A DNA stretch of 64,000 nt from Lineus longissimus (Eukaryota > Nemertea > Pilidiophora > Heteronemertea > Lineidae), in NCBI RefSeq assembly GCF_910592395.1, contig NC_088316.1, positions 1,984,001 through 2,048,000 on the forward strand, read 5' to 3'. Under the pieces are notes generated by a model. It saw only the letters and a list, made by a program, of their open reading frames with translations. It made no database searches and had not been told where the DNA came from. Both the position numbers and the translations under genes were made by a program. This document shows, one piece after another, positions 1 through 11,132 of this stretch (its first letter is position 1; each line of letters begins with the position of its first letter).

Positions 1-960
1 CACCAAGTTGATATGTCATTTGTTATTTCCAATTTTAGCAAAGATAAATAAGGCTATTGTTGATATAAATTCAAAATGGACAAAAATGCATGTGTGCTTG
101 AAGTTGAAAGGTAAACTAAAGTTCATTGTTGTTCGCATCCCATTTCTGTACGATGTTACCTTGTATAGCCAAAGTAACAGAGAGGGCATGGAGGAGTGTA
201 AATTTTTCATCGGCAGACACATTGATATTCTTATAAAGTACATCACAGAACGATCTGCTATCTTTCCGAGAAACGATAATCTATAATTAACAGTTACTAG
301 ATGCCGCCATATTTTGAACCTTAGCAATACTACGAATGCCTTAAGTCCAAATCCCACATCCCCTGCATCCAAATTGAAACAAATCCTATAAAAAAATTTT
401 ACCAGTAAATCTATAAATATGTCAATTCTGTTTATTTTATAGTTCAGCCCTGCACATTCTGTAAATCTGTAAATAATTTTAATTTTTTCTTTTTGGATCT
501 GCCTCCATATTTCAACCTTGATTGCTAGCCTCTTCTCCGATTCTCACTCCCAAACCAAAAATGAACTCCCTAACATCCAAATTTACACAAACTTGACAAA
601 AATATCCAGCGAATCTATAATTATCAGATATGTTAGTTGTGTTATTCTTCAGACGTGGCGCGTTAAAATGCCGCAGGACGTGCGGAGGTGAAACGCGTAG
701 AAATCAATAGGTGATATATGAAACCTGTATGATGCGGAATTCTTAATCAATTGCCAAGGACGTATGCGCACTTGATTCGAAACATTGTTTACAAAAAAGC
801 CACTATGCAACTTCACCACCTGAATAAAATAACTTCTTGGGAGGATCCTGTGATAATTCTTTCGATCATTTTGAAGAATACTTTTATTTTTCACTCAAAG
901 TTTGCTTTTGATAAAAAACCAGACGCAGCGCAAATAAAATCTGTTAATTTGGCCTAAAGT
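1..960. other. Gene-free AT-rich stretch
   Basis: No coding exon, RNA gene or clear repeat is visible here. The short open frames on both strands have low-complexity composition and no recognisable motif. Confidence 0.6.
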
Positions 961-1347
961 CGACTGGGAAACTGGCTTCCTGTTAAATACAGGATTGTTT
1001 TCAAAGTGCTTTTACATGTATTTACATATAAGGCAATACATGAAGTCGCACCTGCGTACCTGTGTGATATGGTCAGACTGAGGCACCATTCCACCTACCA
1101 TCTCTGTTATTGCTCCAACTTTGTGCAAGTGCAAAACCTTTGGTGACCGTTCTTTTCACAAGTCATCACCGGTTCTATGGAACCAGCTACCTTCCAACAT
1201 CAGGCTTGCTGGTTCCATAGACATTTTCAAAACTCTCCTGAAACAACACCTTTTCAGGGAGTGTTTTGCTTTGTAAAGCGCCTGAGAATTTAAGTTTTTC
1301 TTTTAATTCAGGCGCTATAGAAATTCTTATATTCATTCATTCATTCA
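961..1347 (+). mobile_element. 3' end of a CR1/L2-like non-LTR retrotransposon (dead)
   Basis: From 961 the frame reads a typical C-terminal reverse-transcriptase tail (LGNWLPVKYRIVFKVLL, then KAIHEVAPAYLCDMV). It breaks at a stop and frameshift near 1140. It resumes one frame over as TFGDRSFHKSSPVLWNQLP and ends with DIFKTLLKQHLFRECFAL and a stop at 1274-1276. After a short 3' UTR the copy ends in a CATT repeat (about 1332-1347), the kind of microsatellite tail found on CR1/L2-clade LINEs. It is a 5'-truncated, frameshifted fossil. Its tail (GCGCTATAGAAATTCTTATA) resembles the 3' ends of SINEs elsewhere in the window. Confidence 0.75.
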
Positions 1348-1975
1348 AACTCTCAAAGGTATTGCACATGTGACGCTATGAAATTCTGACTGTTAACAGT
1401 ACAAAACATCATCTTGTAATATATGTTTAAAAGCATACAAGATGACGTCGTGATCGTGTCAATGTGTCATACACTTTTGGCAAACTTTGGAGATAGAATT
1501 GGTCATTTCAGAGGCTGCTATGTGGTATATTGCTTAAGCGTATATTCTGCCTTGCCCCCCAAAGCCCAAAGGGTTACAGAGAAACTTTATAATGTGCTCT
1601 GCATTGCCCTTTAGCATTCACTGCGATTCAAATCCACCGTAACTAGCAATATTGAAGTTTCAGCAAACTAGTGCCAATGGCATCGGGTTAGTATTTGAAG
1701 AGAATCCTTTATGTTTTTTGGCGTTCAGAAACTGACTCTGTGTGTTCACTTTGAGGCAACGACTGTTTGACATTCTGCAGAATATCTTCGATGTTTGTCT
1801 TTTCTTGCTAAAGAACACGGGATAAGGTGTCAAAGACTGGTAATTCTCTTAGTGGCAGTGTCTTTCCTTGCAAGTGCAGATGCAAGGAGACATCTCTATT
1901 AAATTCATCCGGGGTAGGGTACATTTTAAATACACCTTGCTTTAGAAATACAGAGAAGGATGACGACACCATCAT
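1348..1975. other. Gene-free stretch
   Basis: Unique-looking AT-rich sequence between two LINE remnants. I see no exon or RNA signal. Confidence 0.5.
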
Positions 1976-2440
1976 ATTGACTGTCTCCCTCAGGATCGTC
2001 AGCAGACTCCAGAGAAGTCGCGTAAAGAAAACTTGTTACCCTTTCTCAGGCGAATCAAAGGAAAAGTGGACGTGATCTACATCCTGGGCCATGCAGGATT
2101 CAATGAGAGGGCGGATATAGCCTACAGACTGGCAGGAAGTGCTGCAGCCTTTGGCGATCTGGACATATGACTGCAGCAGACATTGTAAACACGATCGTCA
2201 GAAACGTGCGGGAAAAGGAGGAAGAGAGCGAACAGACATGGTCCGTGGAAAGACTACATGAGAAGGGAAGGGCATCAGTAGAGGTGATGGTGACATTGTT
2301 CTTCTGCGGGGCGAGAAGCGATGGATAACGACCCAGCTACGGATGGGTGCCTTATCCAAAGCAGGACTGCACACGCGGCTTGAAATGCTGGAGGAAAGAG
2401 GGCCAGTGTTACCATTACTCTTCTGATGTTAAAACGAGAA
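1976..2440 (+). mobile_element. Degenerate retroelement remnant with RNase H-like segment
   Basis: One frame reads KGKVDVIYILGHAGFNERAD followed by IAYRLAGSAAAFGDLDI and a stop at 2168-2170. This resembles the RNase H block of non-LTR retrotransposons, where the motif is usually (P)GHAGxxGNExAD followed by LA. A shift of frame continues as DMTAADIVNTIVRNV and on to about 2325. Stops and frameshifts show it is dead. The family is inferred from the motif only. It may belong to a different element from the LINE tail at 961-1347. Confidence 0.5.
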
Positions 2441-2630
2441 CAAGATTTAGAAAATCTATCTTTGCTTAAGAAATGGTAAACCTCTTCTTATATGACCTAT
2501 TGATTTCTTGATATAAATCAGCACCATCTCTTTGCGCCAATGAAATCGATGATGGTATGAAAGGATTTCGTATTGACATTGTGCTAGCTTGCTAAATCAA
2601 GTGTCACTCAACTTCCTATATAAACTACTT

Positions 2631-3640
2631 GTCAACCACGATATCGGCTCTCTGGGACATTTGAGAGTGAAAATGGTGCTCAAGAGATGAAGGGTGTATG
2701 TGTATGTATGATCAGAAAGTCCCTGGCCATGCTGACTCAAGTGACTCCTGACTCTCTACAAGGAATTGGTCAACCAAGGTATTGACTCTCTTGGACACTT
2801 GAGAGTGAAAATGGTCTCAAGAGATGAAGGGTGTATGTGTGTGAGTGATGAGAAAGTCCCTGGCCATGCTGACTCAAGTGACTCCGGACTCTCTACAAGG
2901 AATTGGTCAACCAAGGTATTGGCTGTCTTGGACACTTGAGAGTGAAAATGGTGCTCAAGAGATGAAGGGTGCATGTGTATGAATGATCAGAAAGTCCCTG
3001 GCCATGCTGACTCAAGTGACTCCTGACTCTCTACAAGGAATTGGTCAACCAAGGTATTGGCTGTCTTGGACACTTGAGAGTGAAAATGGTGCTCAAGAGA
3101 TGAAGGGTGTATGTGTATGAATGATCAGAAAGTCCCTGGCCATGCTGACTCAAGTGACCCCGGACTCTCTACAGGGAATTGGTCAACCAAGGTATTGGCT
3201 CTCTTGGACACTTGAGAGTGAAAATGGTGCTCAAGAGATGAAGGGTGTATGTGTGTGAGTGATGAGAAAGTCCCTGGCCATGCTGACTCAAGTGACTCCT
3301 GACTCTCTACAAGGAATTGGTCAACCAAGGTTTTGGCTGTCTTGGACAATTGAGAGTGAAAATGGTCTCAAGAGATGAAGGGTGTATGTGTGTGAGTGAT
3401 CAGAAAGTGCCTGGCCATGCTGACTCAAGTGACTATTGACTTGCTGCGTAAGGAATTGGTCAACCAAGGTATTGGCTCTCTTGGACACTTGAGAGTGAAA
3501 ATGGTGCTCAAGAGATGAAGGGTGTATGTGTGTGAGTGATGAGAAAGTCCCTGGCCATGTTGACTCAAGTGACTATTGACTTGCTGCGTAAGGAATTGGT
3601 CAACCAACGTATTGGCTGTTTGGGTGACATGGTATCTGGA
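2631..3640. repeat. 138-bp minisatellite, about 7 copies
   Basis: Repeat starts (gtcaacca) occur at 2631, 2769, 2906, 3044, 3182, 3320, 3459 and 3599, giving a 137-140 bp period. Each unit contains cttgagagtgaaaatgg and gaagggtgtatgtgt. The last two units carry an altered junction (ttgctgcgta). Copies are highly similar, so the array is fairly young. Minus-strand open frames here are periodic by-products of the repeat, not genes. Confidence 0.95.
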
Positions 3641-3785
3641 CTGTGTCTGTGTCAGCATTGCCTGAGCCAAGAGACATCAGATCGGTATTTGTGAGGGACA
3701 TCATGCCATCAAGTCGAGACCATTCATTTGCATAAGGAATCAATCCAACACGATATTGGATGTGTGGAATACTGAAGAAGAGTCG

Positions 3786-4040
3786 CATCAGTGTAGTGGC
3801 ATGGGTCTTTGACCAGCAATCATAAGGTGCCTGGTTCGATCCCCACCATCGTTATGAGACTCTATACAGGTCTCTTTGTCTTACATACCTAGCTTCACCC
3901 AGGTGTTGGGTACTGGTCAGAAGTGCTCAGGTTTGTAGCACTGATTAGGCAGCTCATCTGAGTCCTACTGAAAGATTTCAGGACAGACCGAGGTTAAAGT
4001 ATCAAGTTTCATGATAATCTCTGCCATTGTTGACATCAGG
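3786..4040 (+). mobile_element. tRNA-derived SINE
   Basis: A B-box-like ggttcgatccc lies at 3833-3843, with a possible A-box near 3794. The body that follows (gagactct, caggtctctttg, ttacat, cacccagg, gtcagaagt, gctcag) recurs with the same order of blocks at about 28225-28410. Two dispersed copies with a shared pol III B box fit a tRNA-derived SINE. The ends were not resolved. Confidence 0.7.
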
Positions 4041-7000
4041 ATATAAATCTGTAACTTTCACTTTTTAACTTTATCAACTTCAACTTTAGAGGTGAAAGAA
4101 GTATTCCAGGGGTGTATGGTTTGTCCATGTCAGTGATCAGAAGGTCCCTAAGTCAAGTGTTTCTTGAGATGCTCTGGTACAGTCAGGAGCCATAGCCATG
4201 CTGAATTGGCTCTCTCGTCTTCTCGGGGAAATAATGTAAGAGATGTACTTGTACATATCGTTTCTTGGTCGAACGTGACGTTTGCAGTTGCTCAAGGGGG
4301 AAAGGATCCCAACCACCTCTCGGTCCTGAGGCCAACGCTCTAATCACACCACTTCCCTACTATTACCACAGCAATATAACCCTTGAAAGAAAGCTTGGGG
4401 CGAAGCTATTAGAGGCTTCTTCGTTCTCACAAAATCCTTATCATAAAGACTCTTGTTTTGCCGGTGGCTGGGTCAGACTGATTATCATCCCCAACAATCA
4501 GTGTATATCATTCCCAAAGTATTTTTGTCTCTAGCTTCTGGCTTGCCCATCAGGCATCATTTACAGACCCATTTGGTCCTTAATGGCAAAAGTCATGAAT
4601 GTTGTTTAGAGGTCATTGCTCAACTAGAGAGAAAGGAAGGCCAACATTTCTTTGTCATTTGTCATGGTTATCGACTTGATCTCTTTTAGAATCCTCCTGT
4701 TTACCTACCAGTTGAACGAAAGTAATTAACTGCCTAGTCATCATGCGATAAGTCAGGATGTTCCGTGACCAGGCTGCCCAGGATATTGGGGTTGTTCGGG
4801 ACCATCAAGAAGCATTTGTCTTGTATTGGCAAAGGTTTTGCTTCTTGTTTCACTGGTCATTGTAAATGGAAGGGCGGGGAAATTCAACAGGGAAAACTCG
4901 GTGCTTAATTGCTCCAGAGCCAGCAGGCTATCACTGCCAGACTTGATCCCTGCTTGGAATCGTTTCCTGATGAGCGTGTAGACCTCTGGGGCCTACTCCC
5001 CTGCCAAGCATCATTTCCAGACTCGTTTGTTTCTTGTGTGTCAAAGGTATTGCATGTTGTTTTACAGGTCATGCTGCGTTGATTATGTGAAAGGAAGGGG
5101 CGGGAAGCTGCTGAAAGGAAAACTAGGTGCTTGCTTTGGCATCCAGGATGCTCACACCATCACAATCTTGGAATGATTTTCTTGCACCCACCAGACTCAT
5201 TTGTGTCTTAATGGGAAAGGTTGTGCGTGTCATTTCACTGGTCATGCTGCGATGACAAGGAAGGAAGATGGGCACACAAGCTGTTCGAGGGACTTCTGGT
5301 GCTTCACTTTTGATGGTGACTCTGGTGTTTGAGCAGTGTCATGTTCTTGGCTAGTCTGTGTGGGTAAACTGGCAATCACTGGGTTTGATTACGCAGTCAC
5401 TTGCGATGACCGGCCGCAGATGAGCAATTTATGTTGCATACGAGAATGTTCCCAGGTCTTCAAATCTCTCGTTTGCAGCACATTTCACATTGAATTCCAC
5501 TCAGTCGTGTTTCATGGCTGAATTTATCACTCGAGAAGTTGAAACACCCATTTATCATTGAAATGAAATGATTGGAAGCAGTTCCTTCCGAAGTCGAATA
5601 CAGGAACCTTATTTCCTGTAACCTCTAGTTCATTATTCAGGTAACTTCAAAAGGTCTACCTGCTTGCATTCTTAAAGTCTCATCGAAAAAAACGTAAGAA
5701 TTTGCATGAATGTATTTTGCGATATCAAGTTTCCTCTATTTCTCAGCGGCATCCACGTTATGTGGTACATTAGCGGCAGCATGTCATCTTTTAAATTGTG
5801 CATGCAGTGATTCTACTATGGAATTCTTCATCTTGAAGTTAATGTCGCCATAGCAATTCTCTTTTCAAAGATAGGAGACCAAACAGTGCTAAACCCAATT
5901 ATCACGCAACTGTTCAGCACCATAGACGGCCAAGTTTTCACGAGTATTTTACTTTTTCAGCTTTGGCAAATAATACTGATTTGCACAAATAAATATCGGA
6001 AAAATTTAATAAGTATCGGAAAAATTTATTTTTGAACAGAGAAATCGAAAGAAATTTCAAAATCAGCCAAAATAAAATTTGTGAATATTATAGCAATCTT
6101 TTTAGCAATTTTTGGGATTCACAAAAAAAGATAGGCAAATCATTTTCATGTTGACAGTAGTTGATTTGCGGTATTCAGACCCACCCCGCGGGGAACCTGC
6201 TCAAAGGTAAAATTGGCCGTCGTATGTTCGTGTCATCATGTAAACCTGTTGTGTGATATCGGCAAGTCACAGCGTGTCGTCGTCATTAGTGCACCGTCGA
6301 AAGATCGTGCATTTATTTCGCTTATTCGTGAGAGCTCTAAGTGACGTCCGGTTTTCATTGGCGACAGATGCGTCGTGGTGCGCTTTGTAATTGAGTGTGC
6401 CAGCGATAGTTGATATCAAATCAGAGTTGGTTTGAGGCAGGAGAGTTCTCCTGGATTCCAAAGGCGGACAGGAATCGTTCTCATTATTGCAAAAAGTGAT
6501 GTCCAATTTTGTCCTTTAGAGGATTGGGTCTGTCAGGGTCACTTCTTTCCAGAGCTCTTAACCGTATGATGAATCTGGCCAACTCCAAGTTATCACCTGT
6601 CTGGTAGAAAGAGAAAAAAACTCAGCCAGGCGAAATAAATCATATTATCTGCATGGCGTTATTTGAAGTACCATTTATTAAATTCACGACACCTGATACC
6701 ATGTAATCAGTTTTTAAAACGATGAAATTTCCTGCTTTGTTACCGAAAGAATATTAGCTGTCAAGAAAATGAAGTTTATTAAATTGGAAACAAAATATCT
6801 CAATATGTTGAATTAGTTTAATCATGTCTAAGTCTCTCATGACAGAATTTGACATTAGTTTTTCAAACTCCTTTTATAGGAGATTACGGTGTTATGAGCC
6901 TCAGTTTCATTATCAGCCTCATTATGATGCCAATAACATTTGCGGCAATGTGATCTGTGTCACGTAGTGGGTTTCAGGCGCGATTTTCCCTCGCAGGAAA

Positions 7001-8244
7001 TCATGGATTTGCTGAGCTTGGCTACATTCTTTTGACCGCATTATTAAGCACTGAATGACACAAACGTCAGGTCAGAATGAAGCCAGAATCTAACAAGGTG
7101 GTCATACCAACCCATTGTCTTACCATACATAACACGATGAATGCATCAAAAAATATTGTGCATGATATATCCTGTTTGTTGAATATTCAGAAGTAGTCTT
7201 AGATTTGTGAAATTAGAGTATAACAGTTTGGATCGATAGGGTAATACTATAAGCTAATACGATCCTGTAGCATTGATTGATCCACCAACGTTATTAGCCT
7301 TCGGATGTCATCACAACAGCTGGTGATCACAGGATAATAATCTATAGCGCATTTATTGCCCTCACATGCATCAAGGCCAGAGTGACTTTTTCAAACATCG
7401 GAAGAAATATTTATAATGCTTCACATAAAAAAGGAATTATCACTTTCTGAGTTGCGAATCTCCAGATTCAGAAGTAATTAACTTTCTAACCGCTTTGATG
7501 TTGAAGGCCTTCATAATATCATCTTTGAATACAAGAATCAGTCCTGAAAATCAGTTCCTTTGAGGTAAGAAGTAGGGGGAGGCTGGGGTCAGTGAGGCAG
7601 GTGATAAATGAGGTTAGAGGAATAAGCCGTATCAGTCTTGTGTCAACTTCGATCATTGCATCAGAAAACCAATAACCCCCTTGATTGATTGATTCCACTT
7701 GGGAAATAAGATCTTGTTGGTGAGCAGACAAGCTGAAAGTAGCCATGACCCTGAACTCCATATCAAAGATTACAGCAAAGGTCAAAATTTGCGCCTGTCA
7801 AAAATTGGATCTGCTGGTAGTGAATATCGAATTTCCCCAGATGCTGGCGTCCATAACCTCCTCAACAAAATTCATCTTCTACAAAAGCTTATCTTGCCAA
7901 AATGTCAAAACACAAAAGGATCGGCAATATTTTAGAAAATATAAAATCCGACATCACAGATATCGTTAAAATTGGTATTGGTCATGGCCGTTGTGAACTT
8001 TTGTACTTTACAAACCGGGAATTATATTTGGCTAAGGTCGTAGCATTAAGTGACCTTTTCTGATTGAACTTGCCGGGGGCCCCATAAGACAATCTGTCTG
8101 CCTCTACTGGTACAGCAAATTAATTTTTGTGTCTGATAGTTACACCGTATCTCCGTACGTTGATGATACTGATACTACGTATATGGTTGCTCAATTAACC
8201 CTTCAGTTCTAACTCTAGGGGTGTGCGTATATGACAAGTCCAAC
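4041..8244. other. Gene-free region
   Basis: About 4.2 kb without a supportable exon. There are short AT-rich tracts (5940-6130) but no protein motif, splice-bounded exon chain or RNA gene that I recognise. Confidence 0.5.
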
Positions 8245-8520
8245 CCCTAGTTGGTAGGGTGGCAATTCACCTGGTTCGGAGGGTGTCGGATTCATCTAAA
8301 TGGTAGGGTGTCAGATTCATCTGATTGGTAGGGTGTCGGACTCATCTAGCTAGGTAGGTGTCAGACTCTCCTGGTTGGTAGGGTGTCGGACTCATCTAGC
8401 TAGGTAGGTGTCAGACTCTCCTGGTTGGTAGGGTGTCGGACTAACCTAAGTAGAAGTGTGGCAGAATCACCTATTTGGTAGGTTGTCAGACTCCTGTATT
8501 TAGTGGTCAATTGGACCTAG
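8245..8520. repeat. About 30-bp minisatellite
   Basis: Degenerate tandem copies of a unit close to ctggttggtagggtgtcgga plus ctcatct, about nine copies. An approximately 60-bp higher-order pair (…ctagctaggtaggtgtcaga…) is repeated twice at about 8335-8445. Confidence 0.85.
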
Positions 8521-8628
8521 TTGTTAAATTTTTGGAAACGTGTTATGTTGGGTTCACTACTCAATTTGGAAACATAGCTTTTGACCTCGCATGTTTCTTA
8601 ACCAGGATGAATTCCTAACCATCAGATA

Positions 8629-8665
8629 TCTATACGGTGAGCACAATGGCCCTCGGCCGTTTCAT
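8629..8665 (+). mobile_element. 3'-terminal fragment of the AGCTCACC-hairpin repeat
   Basis: ggtgagcacaatggccct followed by cggccgtttcattt nearly matches the 3' end of the long repeat at 56064-57206. It is a solo end or severely truncated copy, and shows that this family is interspersed. Confidence 0.6.
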
Positions 8666-10617
8666 TTGTTTGAATGAGACGAAAAACAGATTCTTTGTTC
8701 CTAATACCTTTGCCAAAACAGGGCAGGCAGAAGACCACACCAATGAGATAAAGAATCATTTGCTTCTTCTTCCCTTGTCAAAGAAAATGCAGTCTAGGCC
8801 AATCACCACAATTGGGGCCAAACTGCAGTGGCACAGGATGAACTTTTGTGAGCGTTAACATTAAAGAATTATAGTCACCTAATGAAATGGGAGAAGTTTC
8901 TTCAAAGTGCTGTTTGTCTTCAGTTGTTAGCTTGCTGTATTTACTGAGGCTCCGTTACCTAATAAAGCAATGAAGTGAGCGAAGTCACATTGTGGCGCAT
9001 CTAATTTAGCTCAAAGCCATCATCGTCTCATTAAGTAATCCTTGGGTAATCCTTATCATGATTTCGCAACGGTGAATTCGTCTGAGGCACAAACGAGATA
9101 TTCCACCTCGATTAGCTTCATTACTGTTTCTGTATTTGTCATCGGAGTCTACGCGTACAGATCTCTAGGTGACTTAATTTTGTTGTCTGATTCTTGTTAC
9201 GGGCTGTAGCAAAGACCATCTCTCATCTCTTAAAATGATGTCACCAGGTTTATTATTGAGTTACTCCAAGGAGTAACTGTTTTTCAGACTGACAACATCC
9301 ATTTGGCTCCAAAGACAGAAAAATCTATTAAATGTCCAACTCCCCAATAACAAGATCTTCCTAGAAGTTGAAATAAAAACATCTCCCTAACCTGCTGATG
9401 CTGTTTGACTTTTTGGTCACTGGACTCAATAAAAAGTTCTCCAGCGAAAAATTTCCGCTTATCATCTCAGCTTTTACAGGCACAACAGGAACTTTTTTTA
9501 CAGTGTTGTTTTCGGCATGAGTTTGAAACACGATACCATCTTCCTAAAAAACCCTGCTTTCCTTCTCTGTAGACGTACTATTCATCACTCCTGGTGACAA
9601 ATCTAATATCACTGGTTCACATATCACTATCTATGTTATTTTTTTGCAATTTTTTCTTCTGACCTTTGCAAGTAAATCCTTTAATGCTTGGAATCCTGAT
9701 GAAAAATTGCGGCTGAGATAAAAAGTTGCGGTGAGGTGTAAGCATAAGACTGGTTGCAGGAGTGCTATTGTCATCCAGCATATTGCGCTCACGGGTATCT
9801 CTGACAACTGTTGACTTCTAGTGATATTTAACTTATTGACCTCAGGGCCCAGATATTCAAAACAAGTTTTGTCACTGGGGATAACTTAACCTGGTGTTGT
9901 CTCCTTCAGTTAAGGATTTAGACTGCACCTAACATCAAGCAAAATTGATGCTGGCGTTCGTGACAAAACAGGTCACTAGCCTGAAATGAGGGTATGGTGC
10001 ATCATGTCTACTGACCCTGTCAACTGCTGCACCCTGAAGAGTGCAGTCTGTTCGATAGGGTAGAAACATTTCATTTTGGATTGGAGATCTACTAACTTGG
10101 TGAAGAGAAAATTGCTTCAGTGAAAATCGAGCAGTGATGCATATTATCCAAAAAAAAACAAGTAAAGAAGAAATGACAGCTTTGAATTTGTTATATTTTT
10201 TATTGATGTCTATCGAACTTTGAAACTCTCGGATGGATGAACCTGCAGAAGAATTTAATCAATTTTATCATGCATCAGGTCACAGCCGTATCAGACTCAA
10301 GTTTTCTTCTTTATCCGCGATGGGATTTGAATACAAAGTGACATATCGGAGACGGCATGATCAATCTTGGCAAAGAGGGGGCGCATGAATAGCAATGTAA
10401 TCCCCACTTGGAGGCCCACCAAATAATTTATAGCTTCTTAGCTTATTGATTATTTGGGGGATGAAGTAGATGTCAGTTACAGTGTAATAACTCTGGACGG
10501 GAGAGGCTTTAATCAATTTTGCCTACAATGCGACCCTCTATCATTTTGAGCAAGTTTGATCATCCGCTGAAGTTGTATTGAGGTTGGATGACTAGTATAA
10601 TAAGGCATGATCACAGA
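8666..10617. other. Gene-free region
   Basis: No exon chain, RNA gene or clear repeat recognised. Confidence 0.5.
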
Positions 10618-10912
10618 CTCATGAATGTAATGATAAAGCAAATAAATGGTAAATCAGATTGATGTAACGGCAAAGTGGAGACAGATGAATGTAATGGTAA
10701 ATGAGATTGATGTAATGGCAAAGTGGAGACAGATGAATGTAATGGTAAAGCAAATAAATGGTAAAGAAGATTGATGTAATGGCAAAGTGGAAGAATGTAA
10801 TGGCAAGGTAAATAAAGGGAAAGGGTAAAGGAGATTGATGTAATAATGAAGTGGATACAGATGAATGTAATGGCAAAGCAAATGAATGGTAAAGGAGATT
10901 GATGTAATGGCA
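10618..10912. repeat. AT-rich minisatellite (gattgatgtaatggcaaa type)
   Basis: Irregular tandem copies built from gattgatgtaatggcaaag, tggagacagatgaatgtaat and ggtaaagcaaataaatgg. Minus-strand open frames over this block are repeat artefacts. Confidence 0.85.
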
Positions 10913-10977
10913 TGTTGTTCTTTGTTTGATTTGCATGTGACCGCAGCAACACATTACAATACCTTGTTGCTTTATAG

Positions 10978-11132
10978 GCCATTAGCGCTCTCGTCTTGAT
11001 GGCTCGATTCATCACGTATAGATGCTAGTTTTCACCACTTAGCAGCACTGATTAGCACAATCAGTGCTACTAAGTGGTGAAGAGTAGCATCTGTATGCGA
11101 TAAATCGAGCCAAGACATGGGCTCTAAATGGC
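10978..11132. mobile_element. 155-bp hairpin (foldback/MITE-like) element
   Basis: Left arm (gccattagcgctctcg … cagcactgatt, 10978-11053) is an imperfect inverted copy of the right arm (aatcagtgct … ctctaaatggc, 11059-11132), with a 5-base loop agcac. Arms are about 75 bp with roughly 80-85% match by eye. No protein is encoded. The structure suggests a small foldback transposon, or an inverted duplication. No target-site duplication was identified. Confidence 0.7.

Noticed and set aside
2756-3670. Minus-strand open frames with repeated MHPSSLEHHFHSQ-like peptides
   Set aside because: They follow the 138-bp minisatellite period and have no start, splice or domain support.
10611-11015. Minus-strand 134-residue frame
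   Set aside because: A by-product of an AT-rich minisatellite, with repetitive His/Leu-rich translation.
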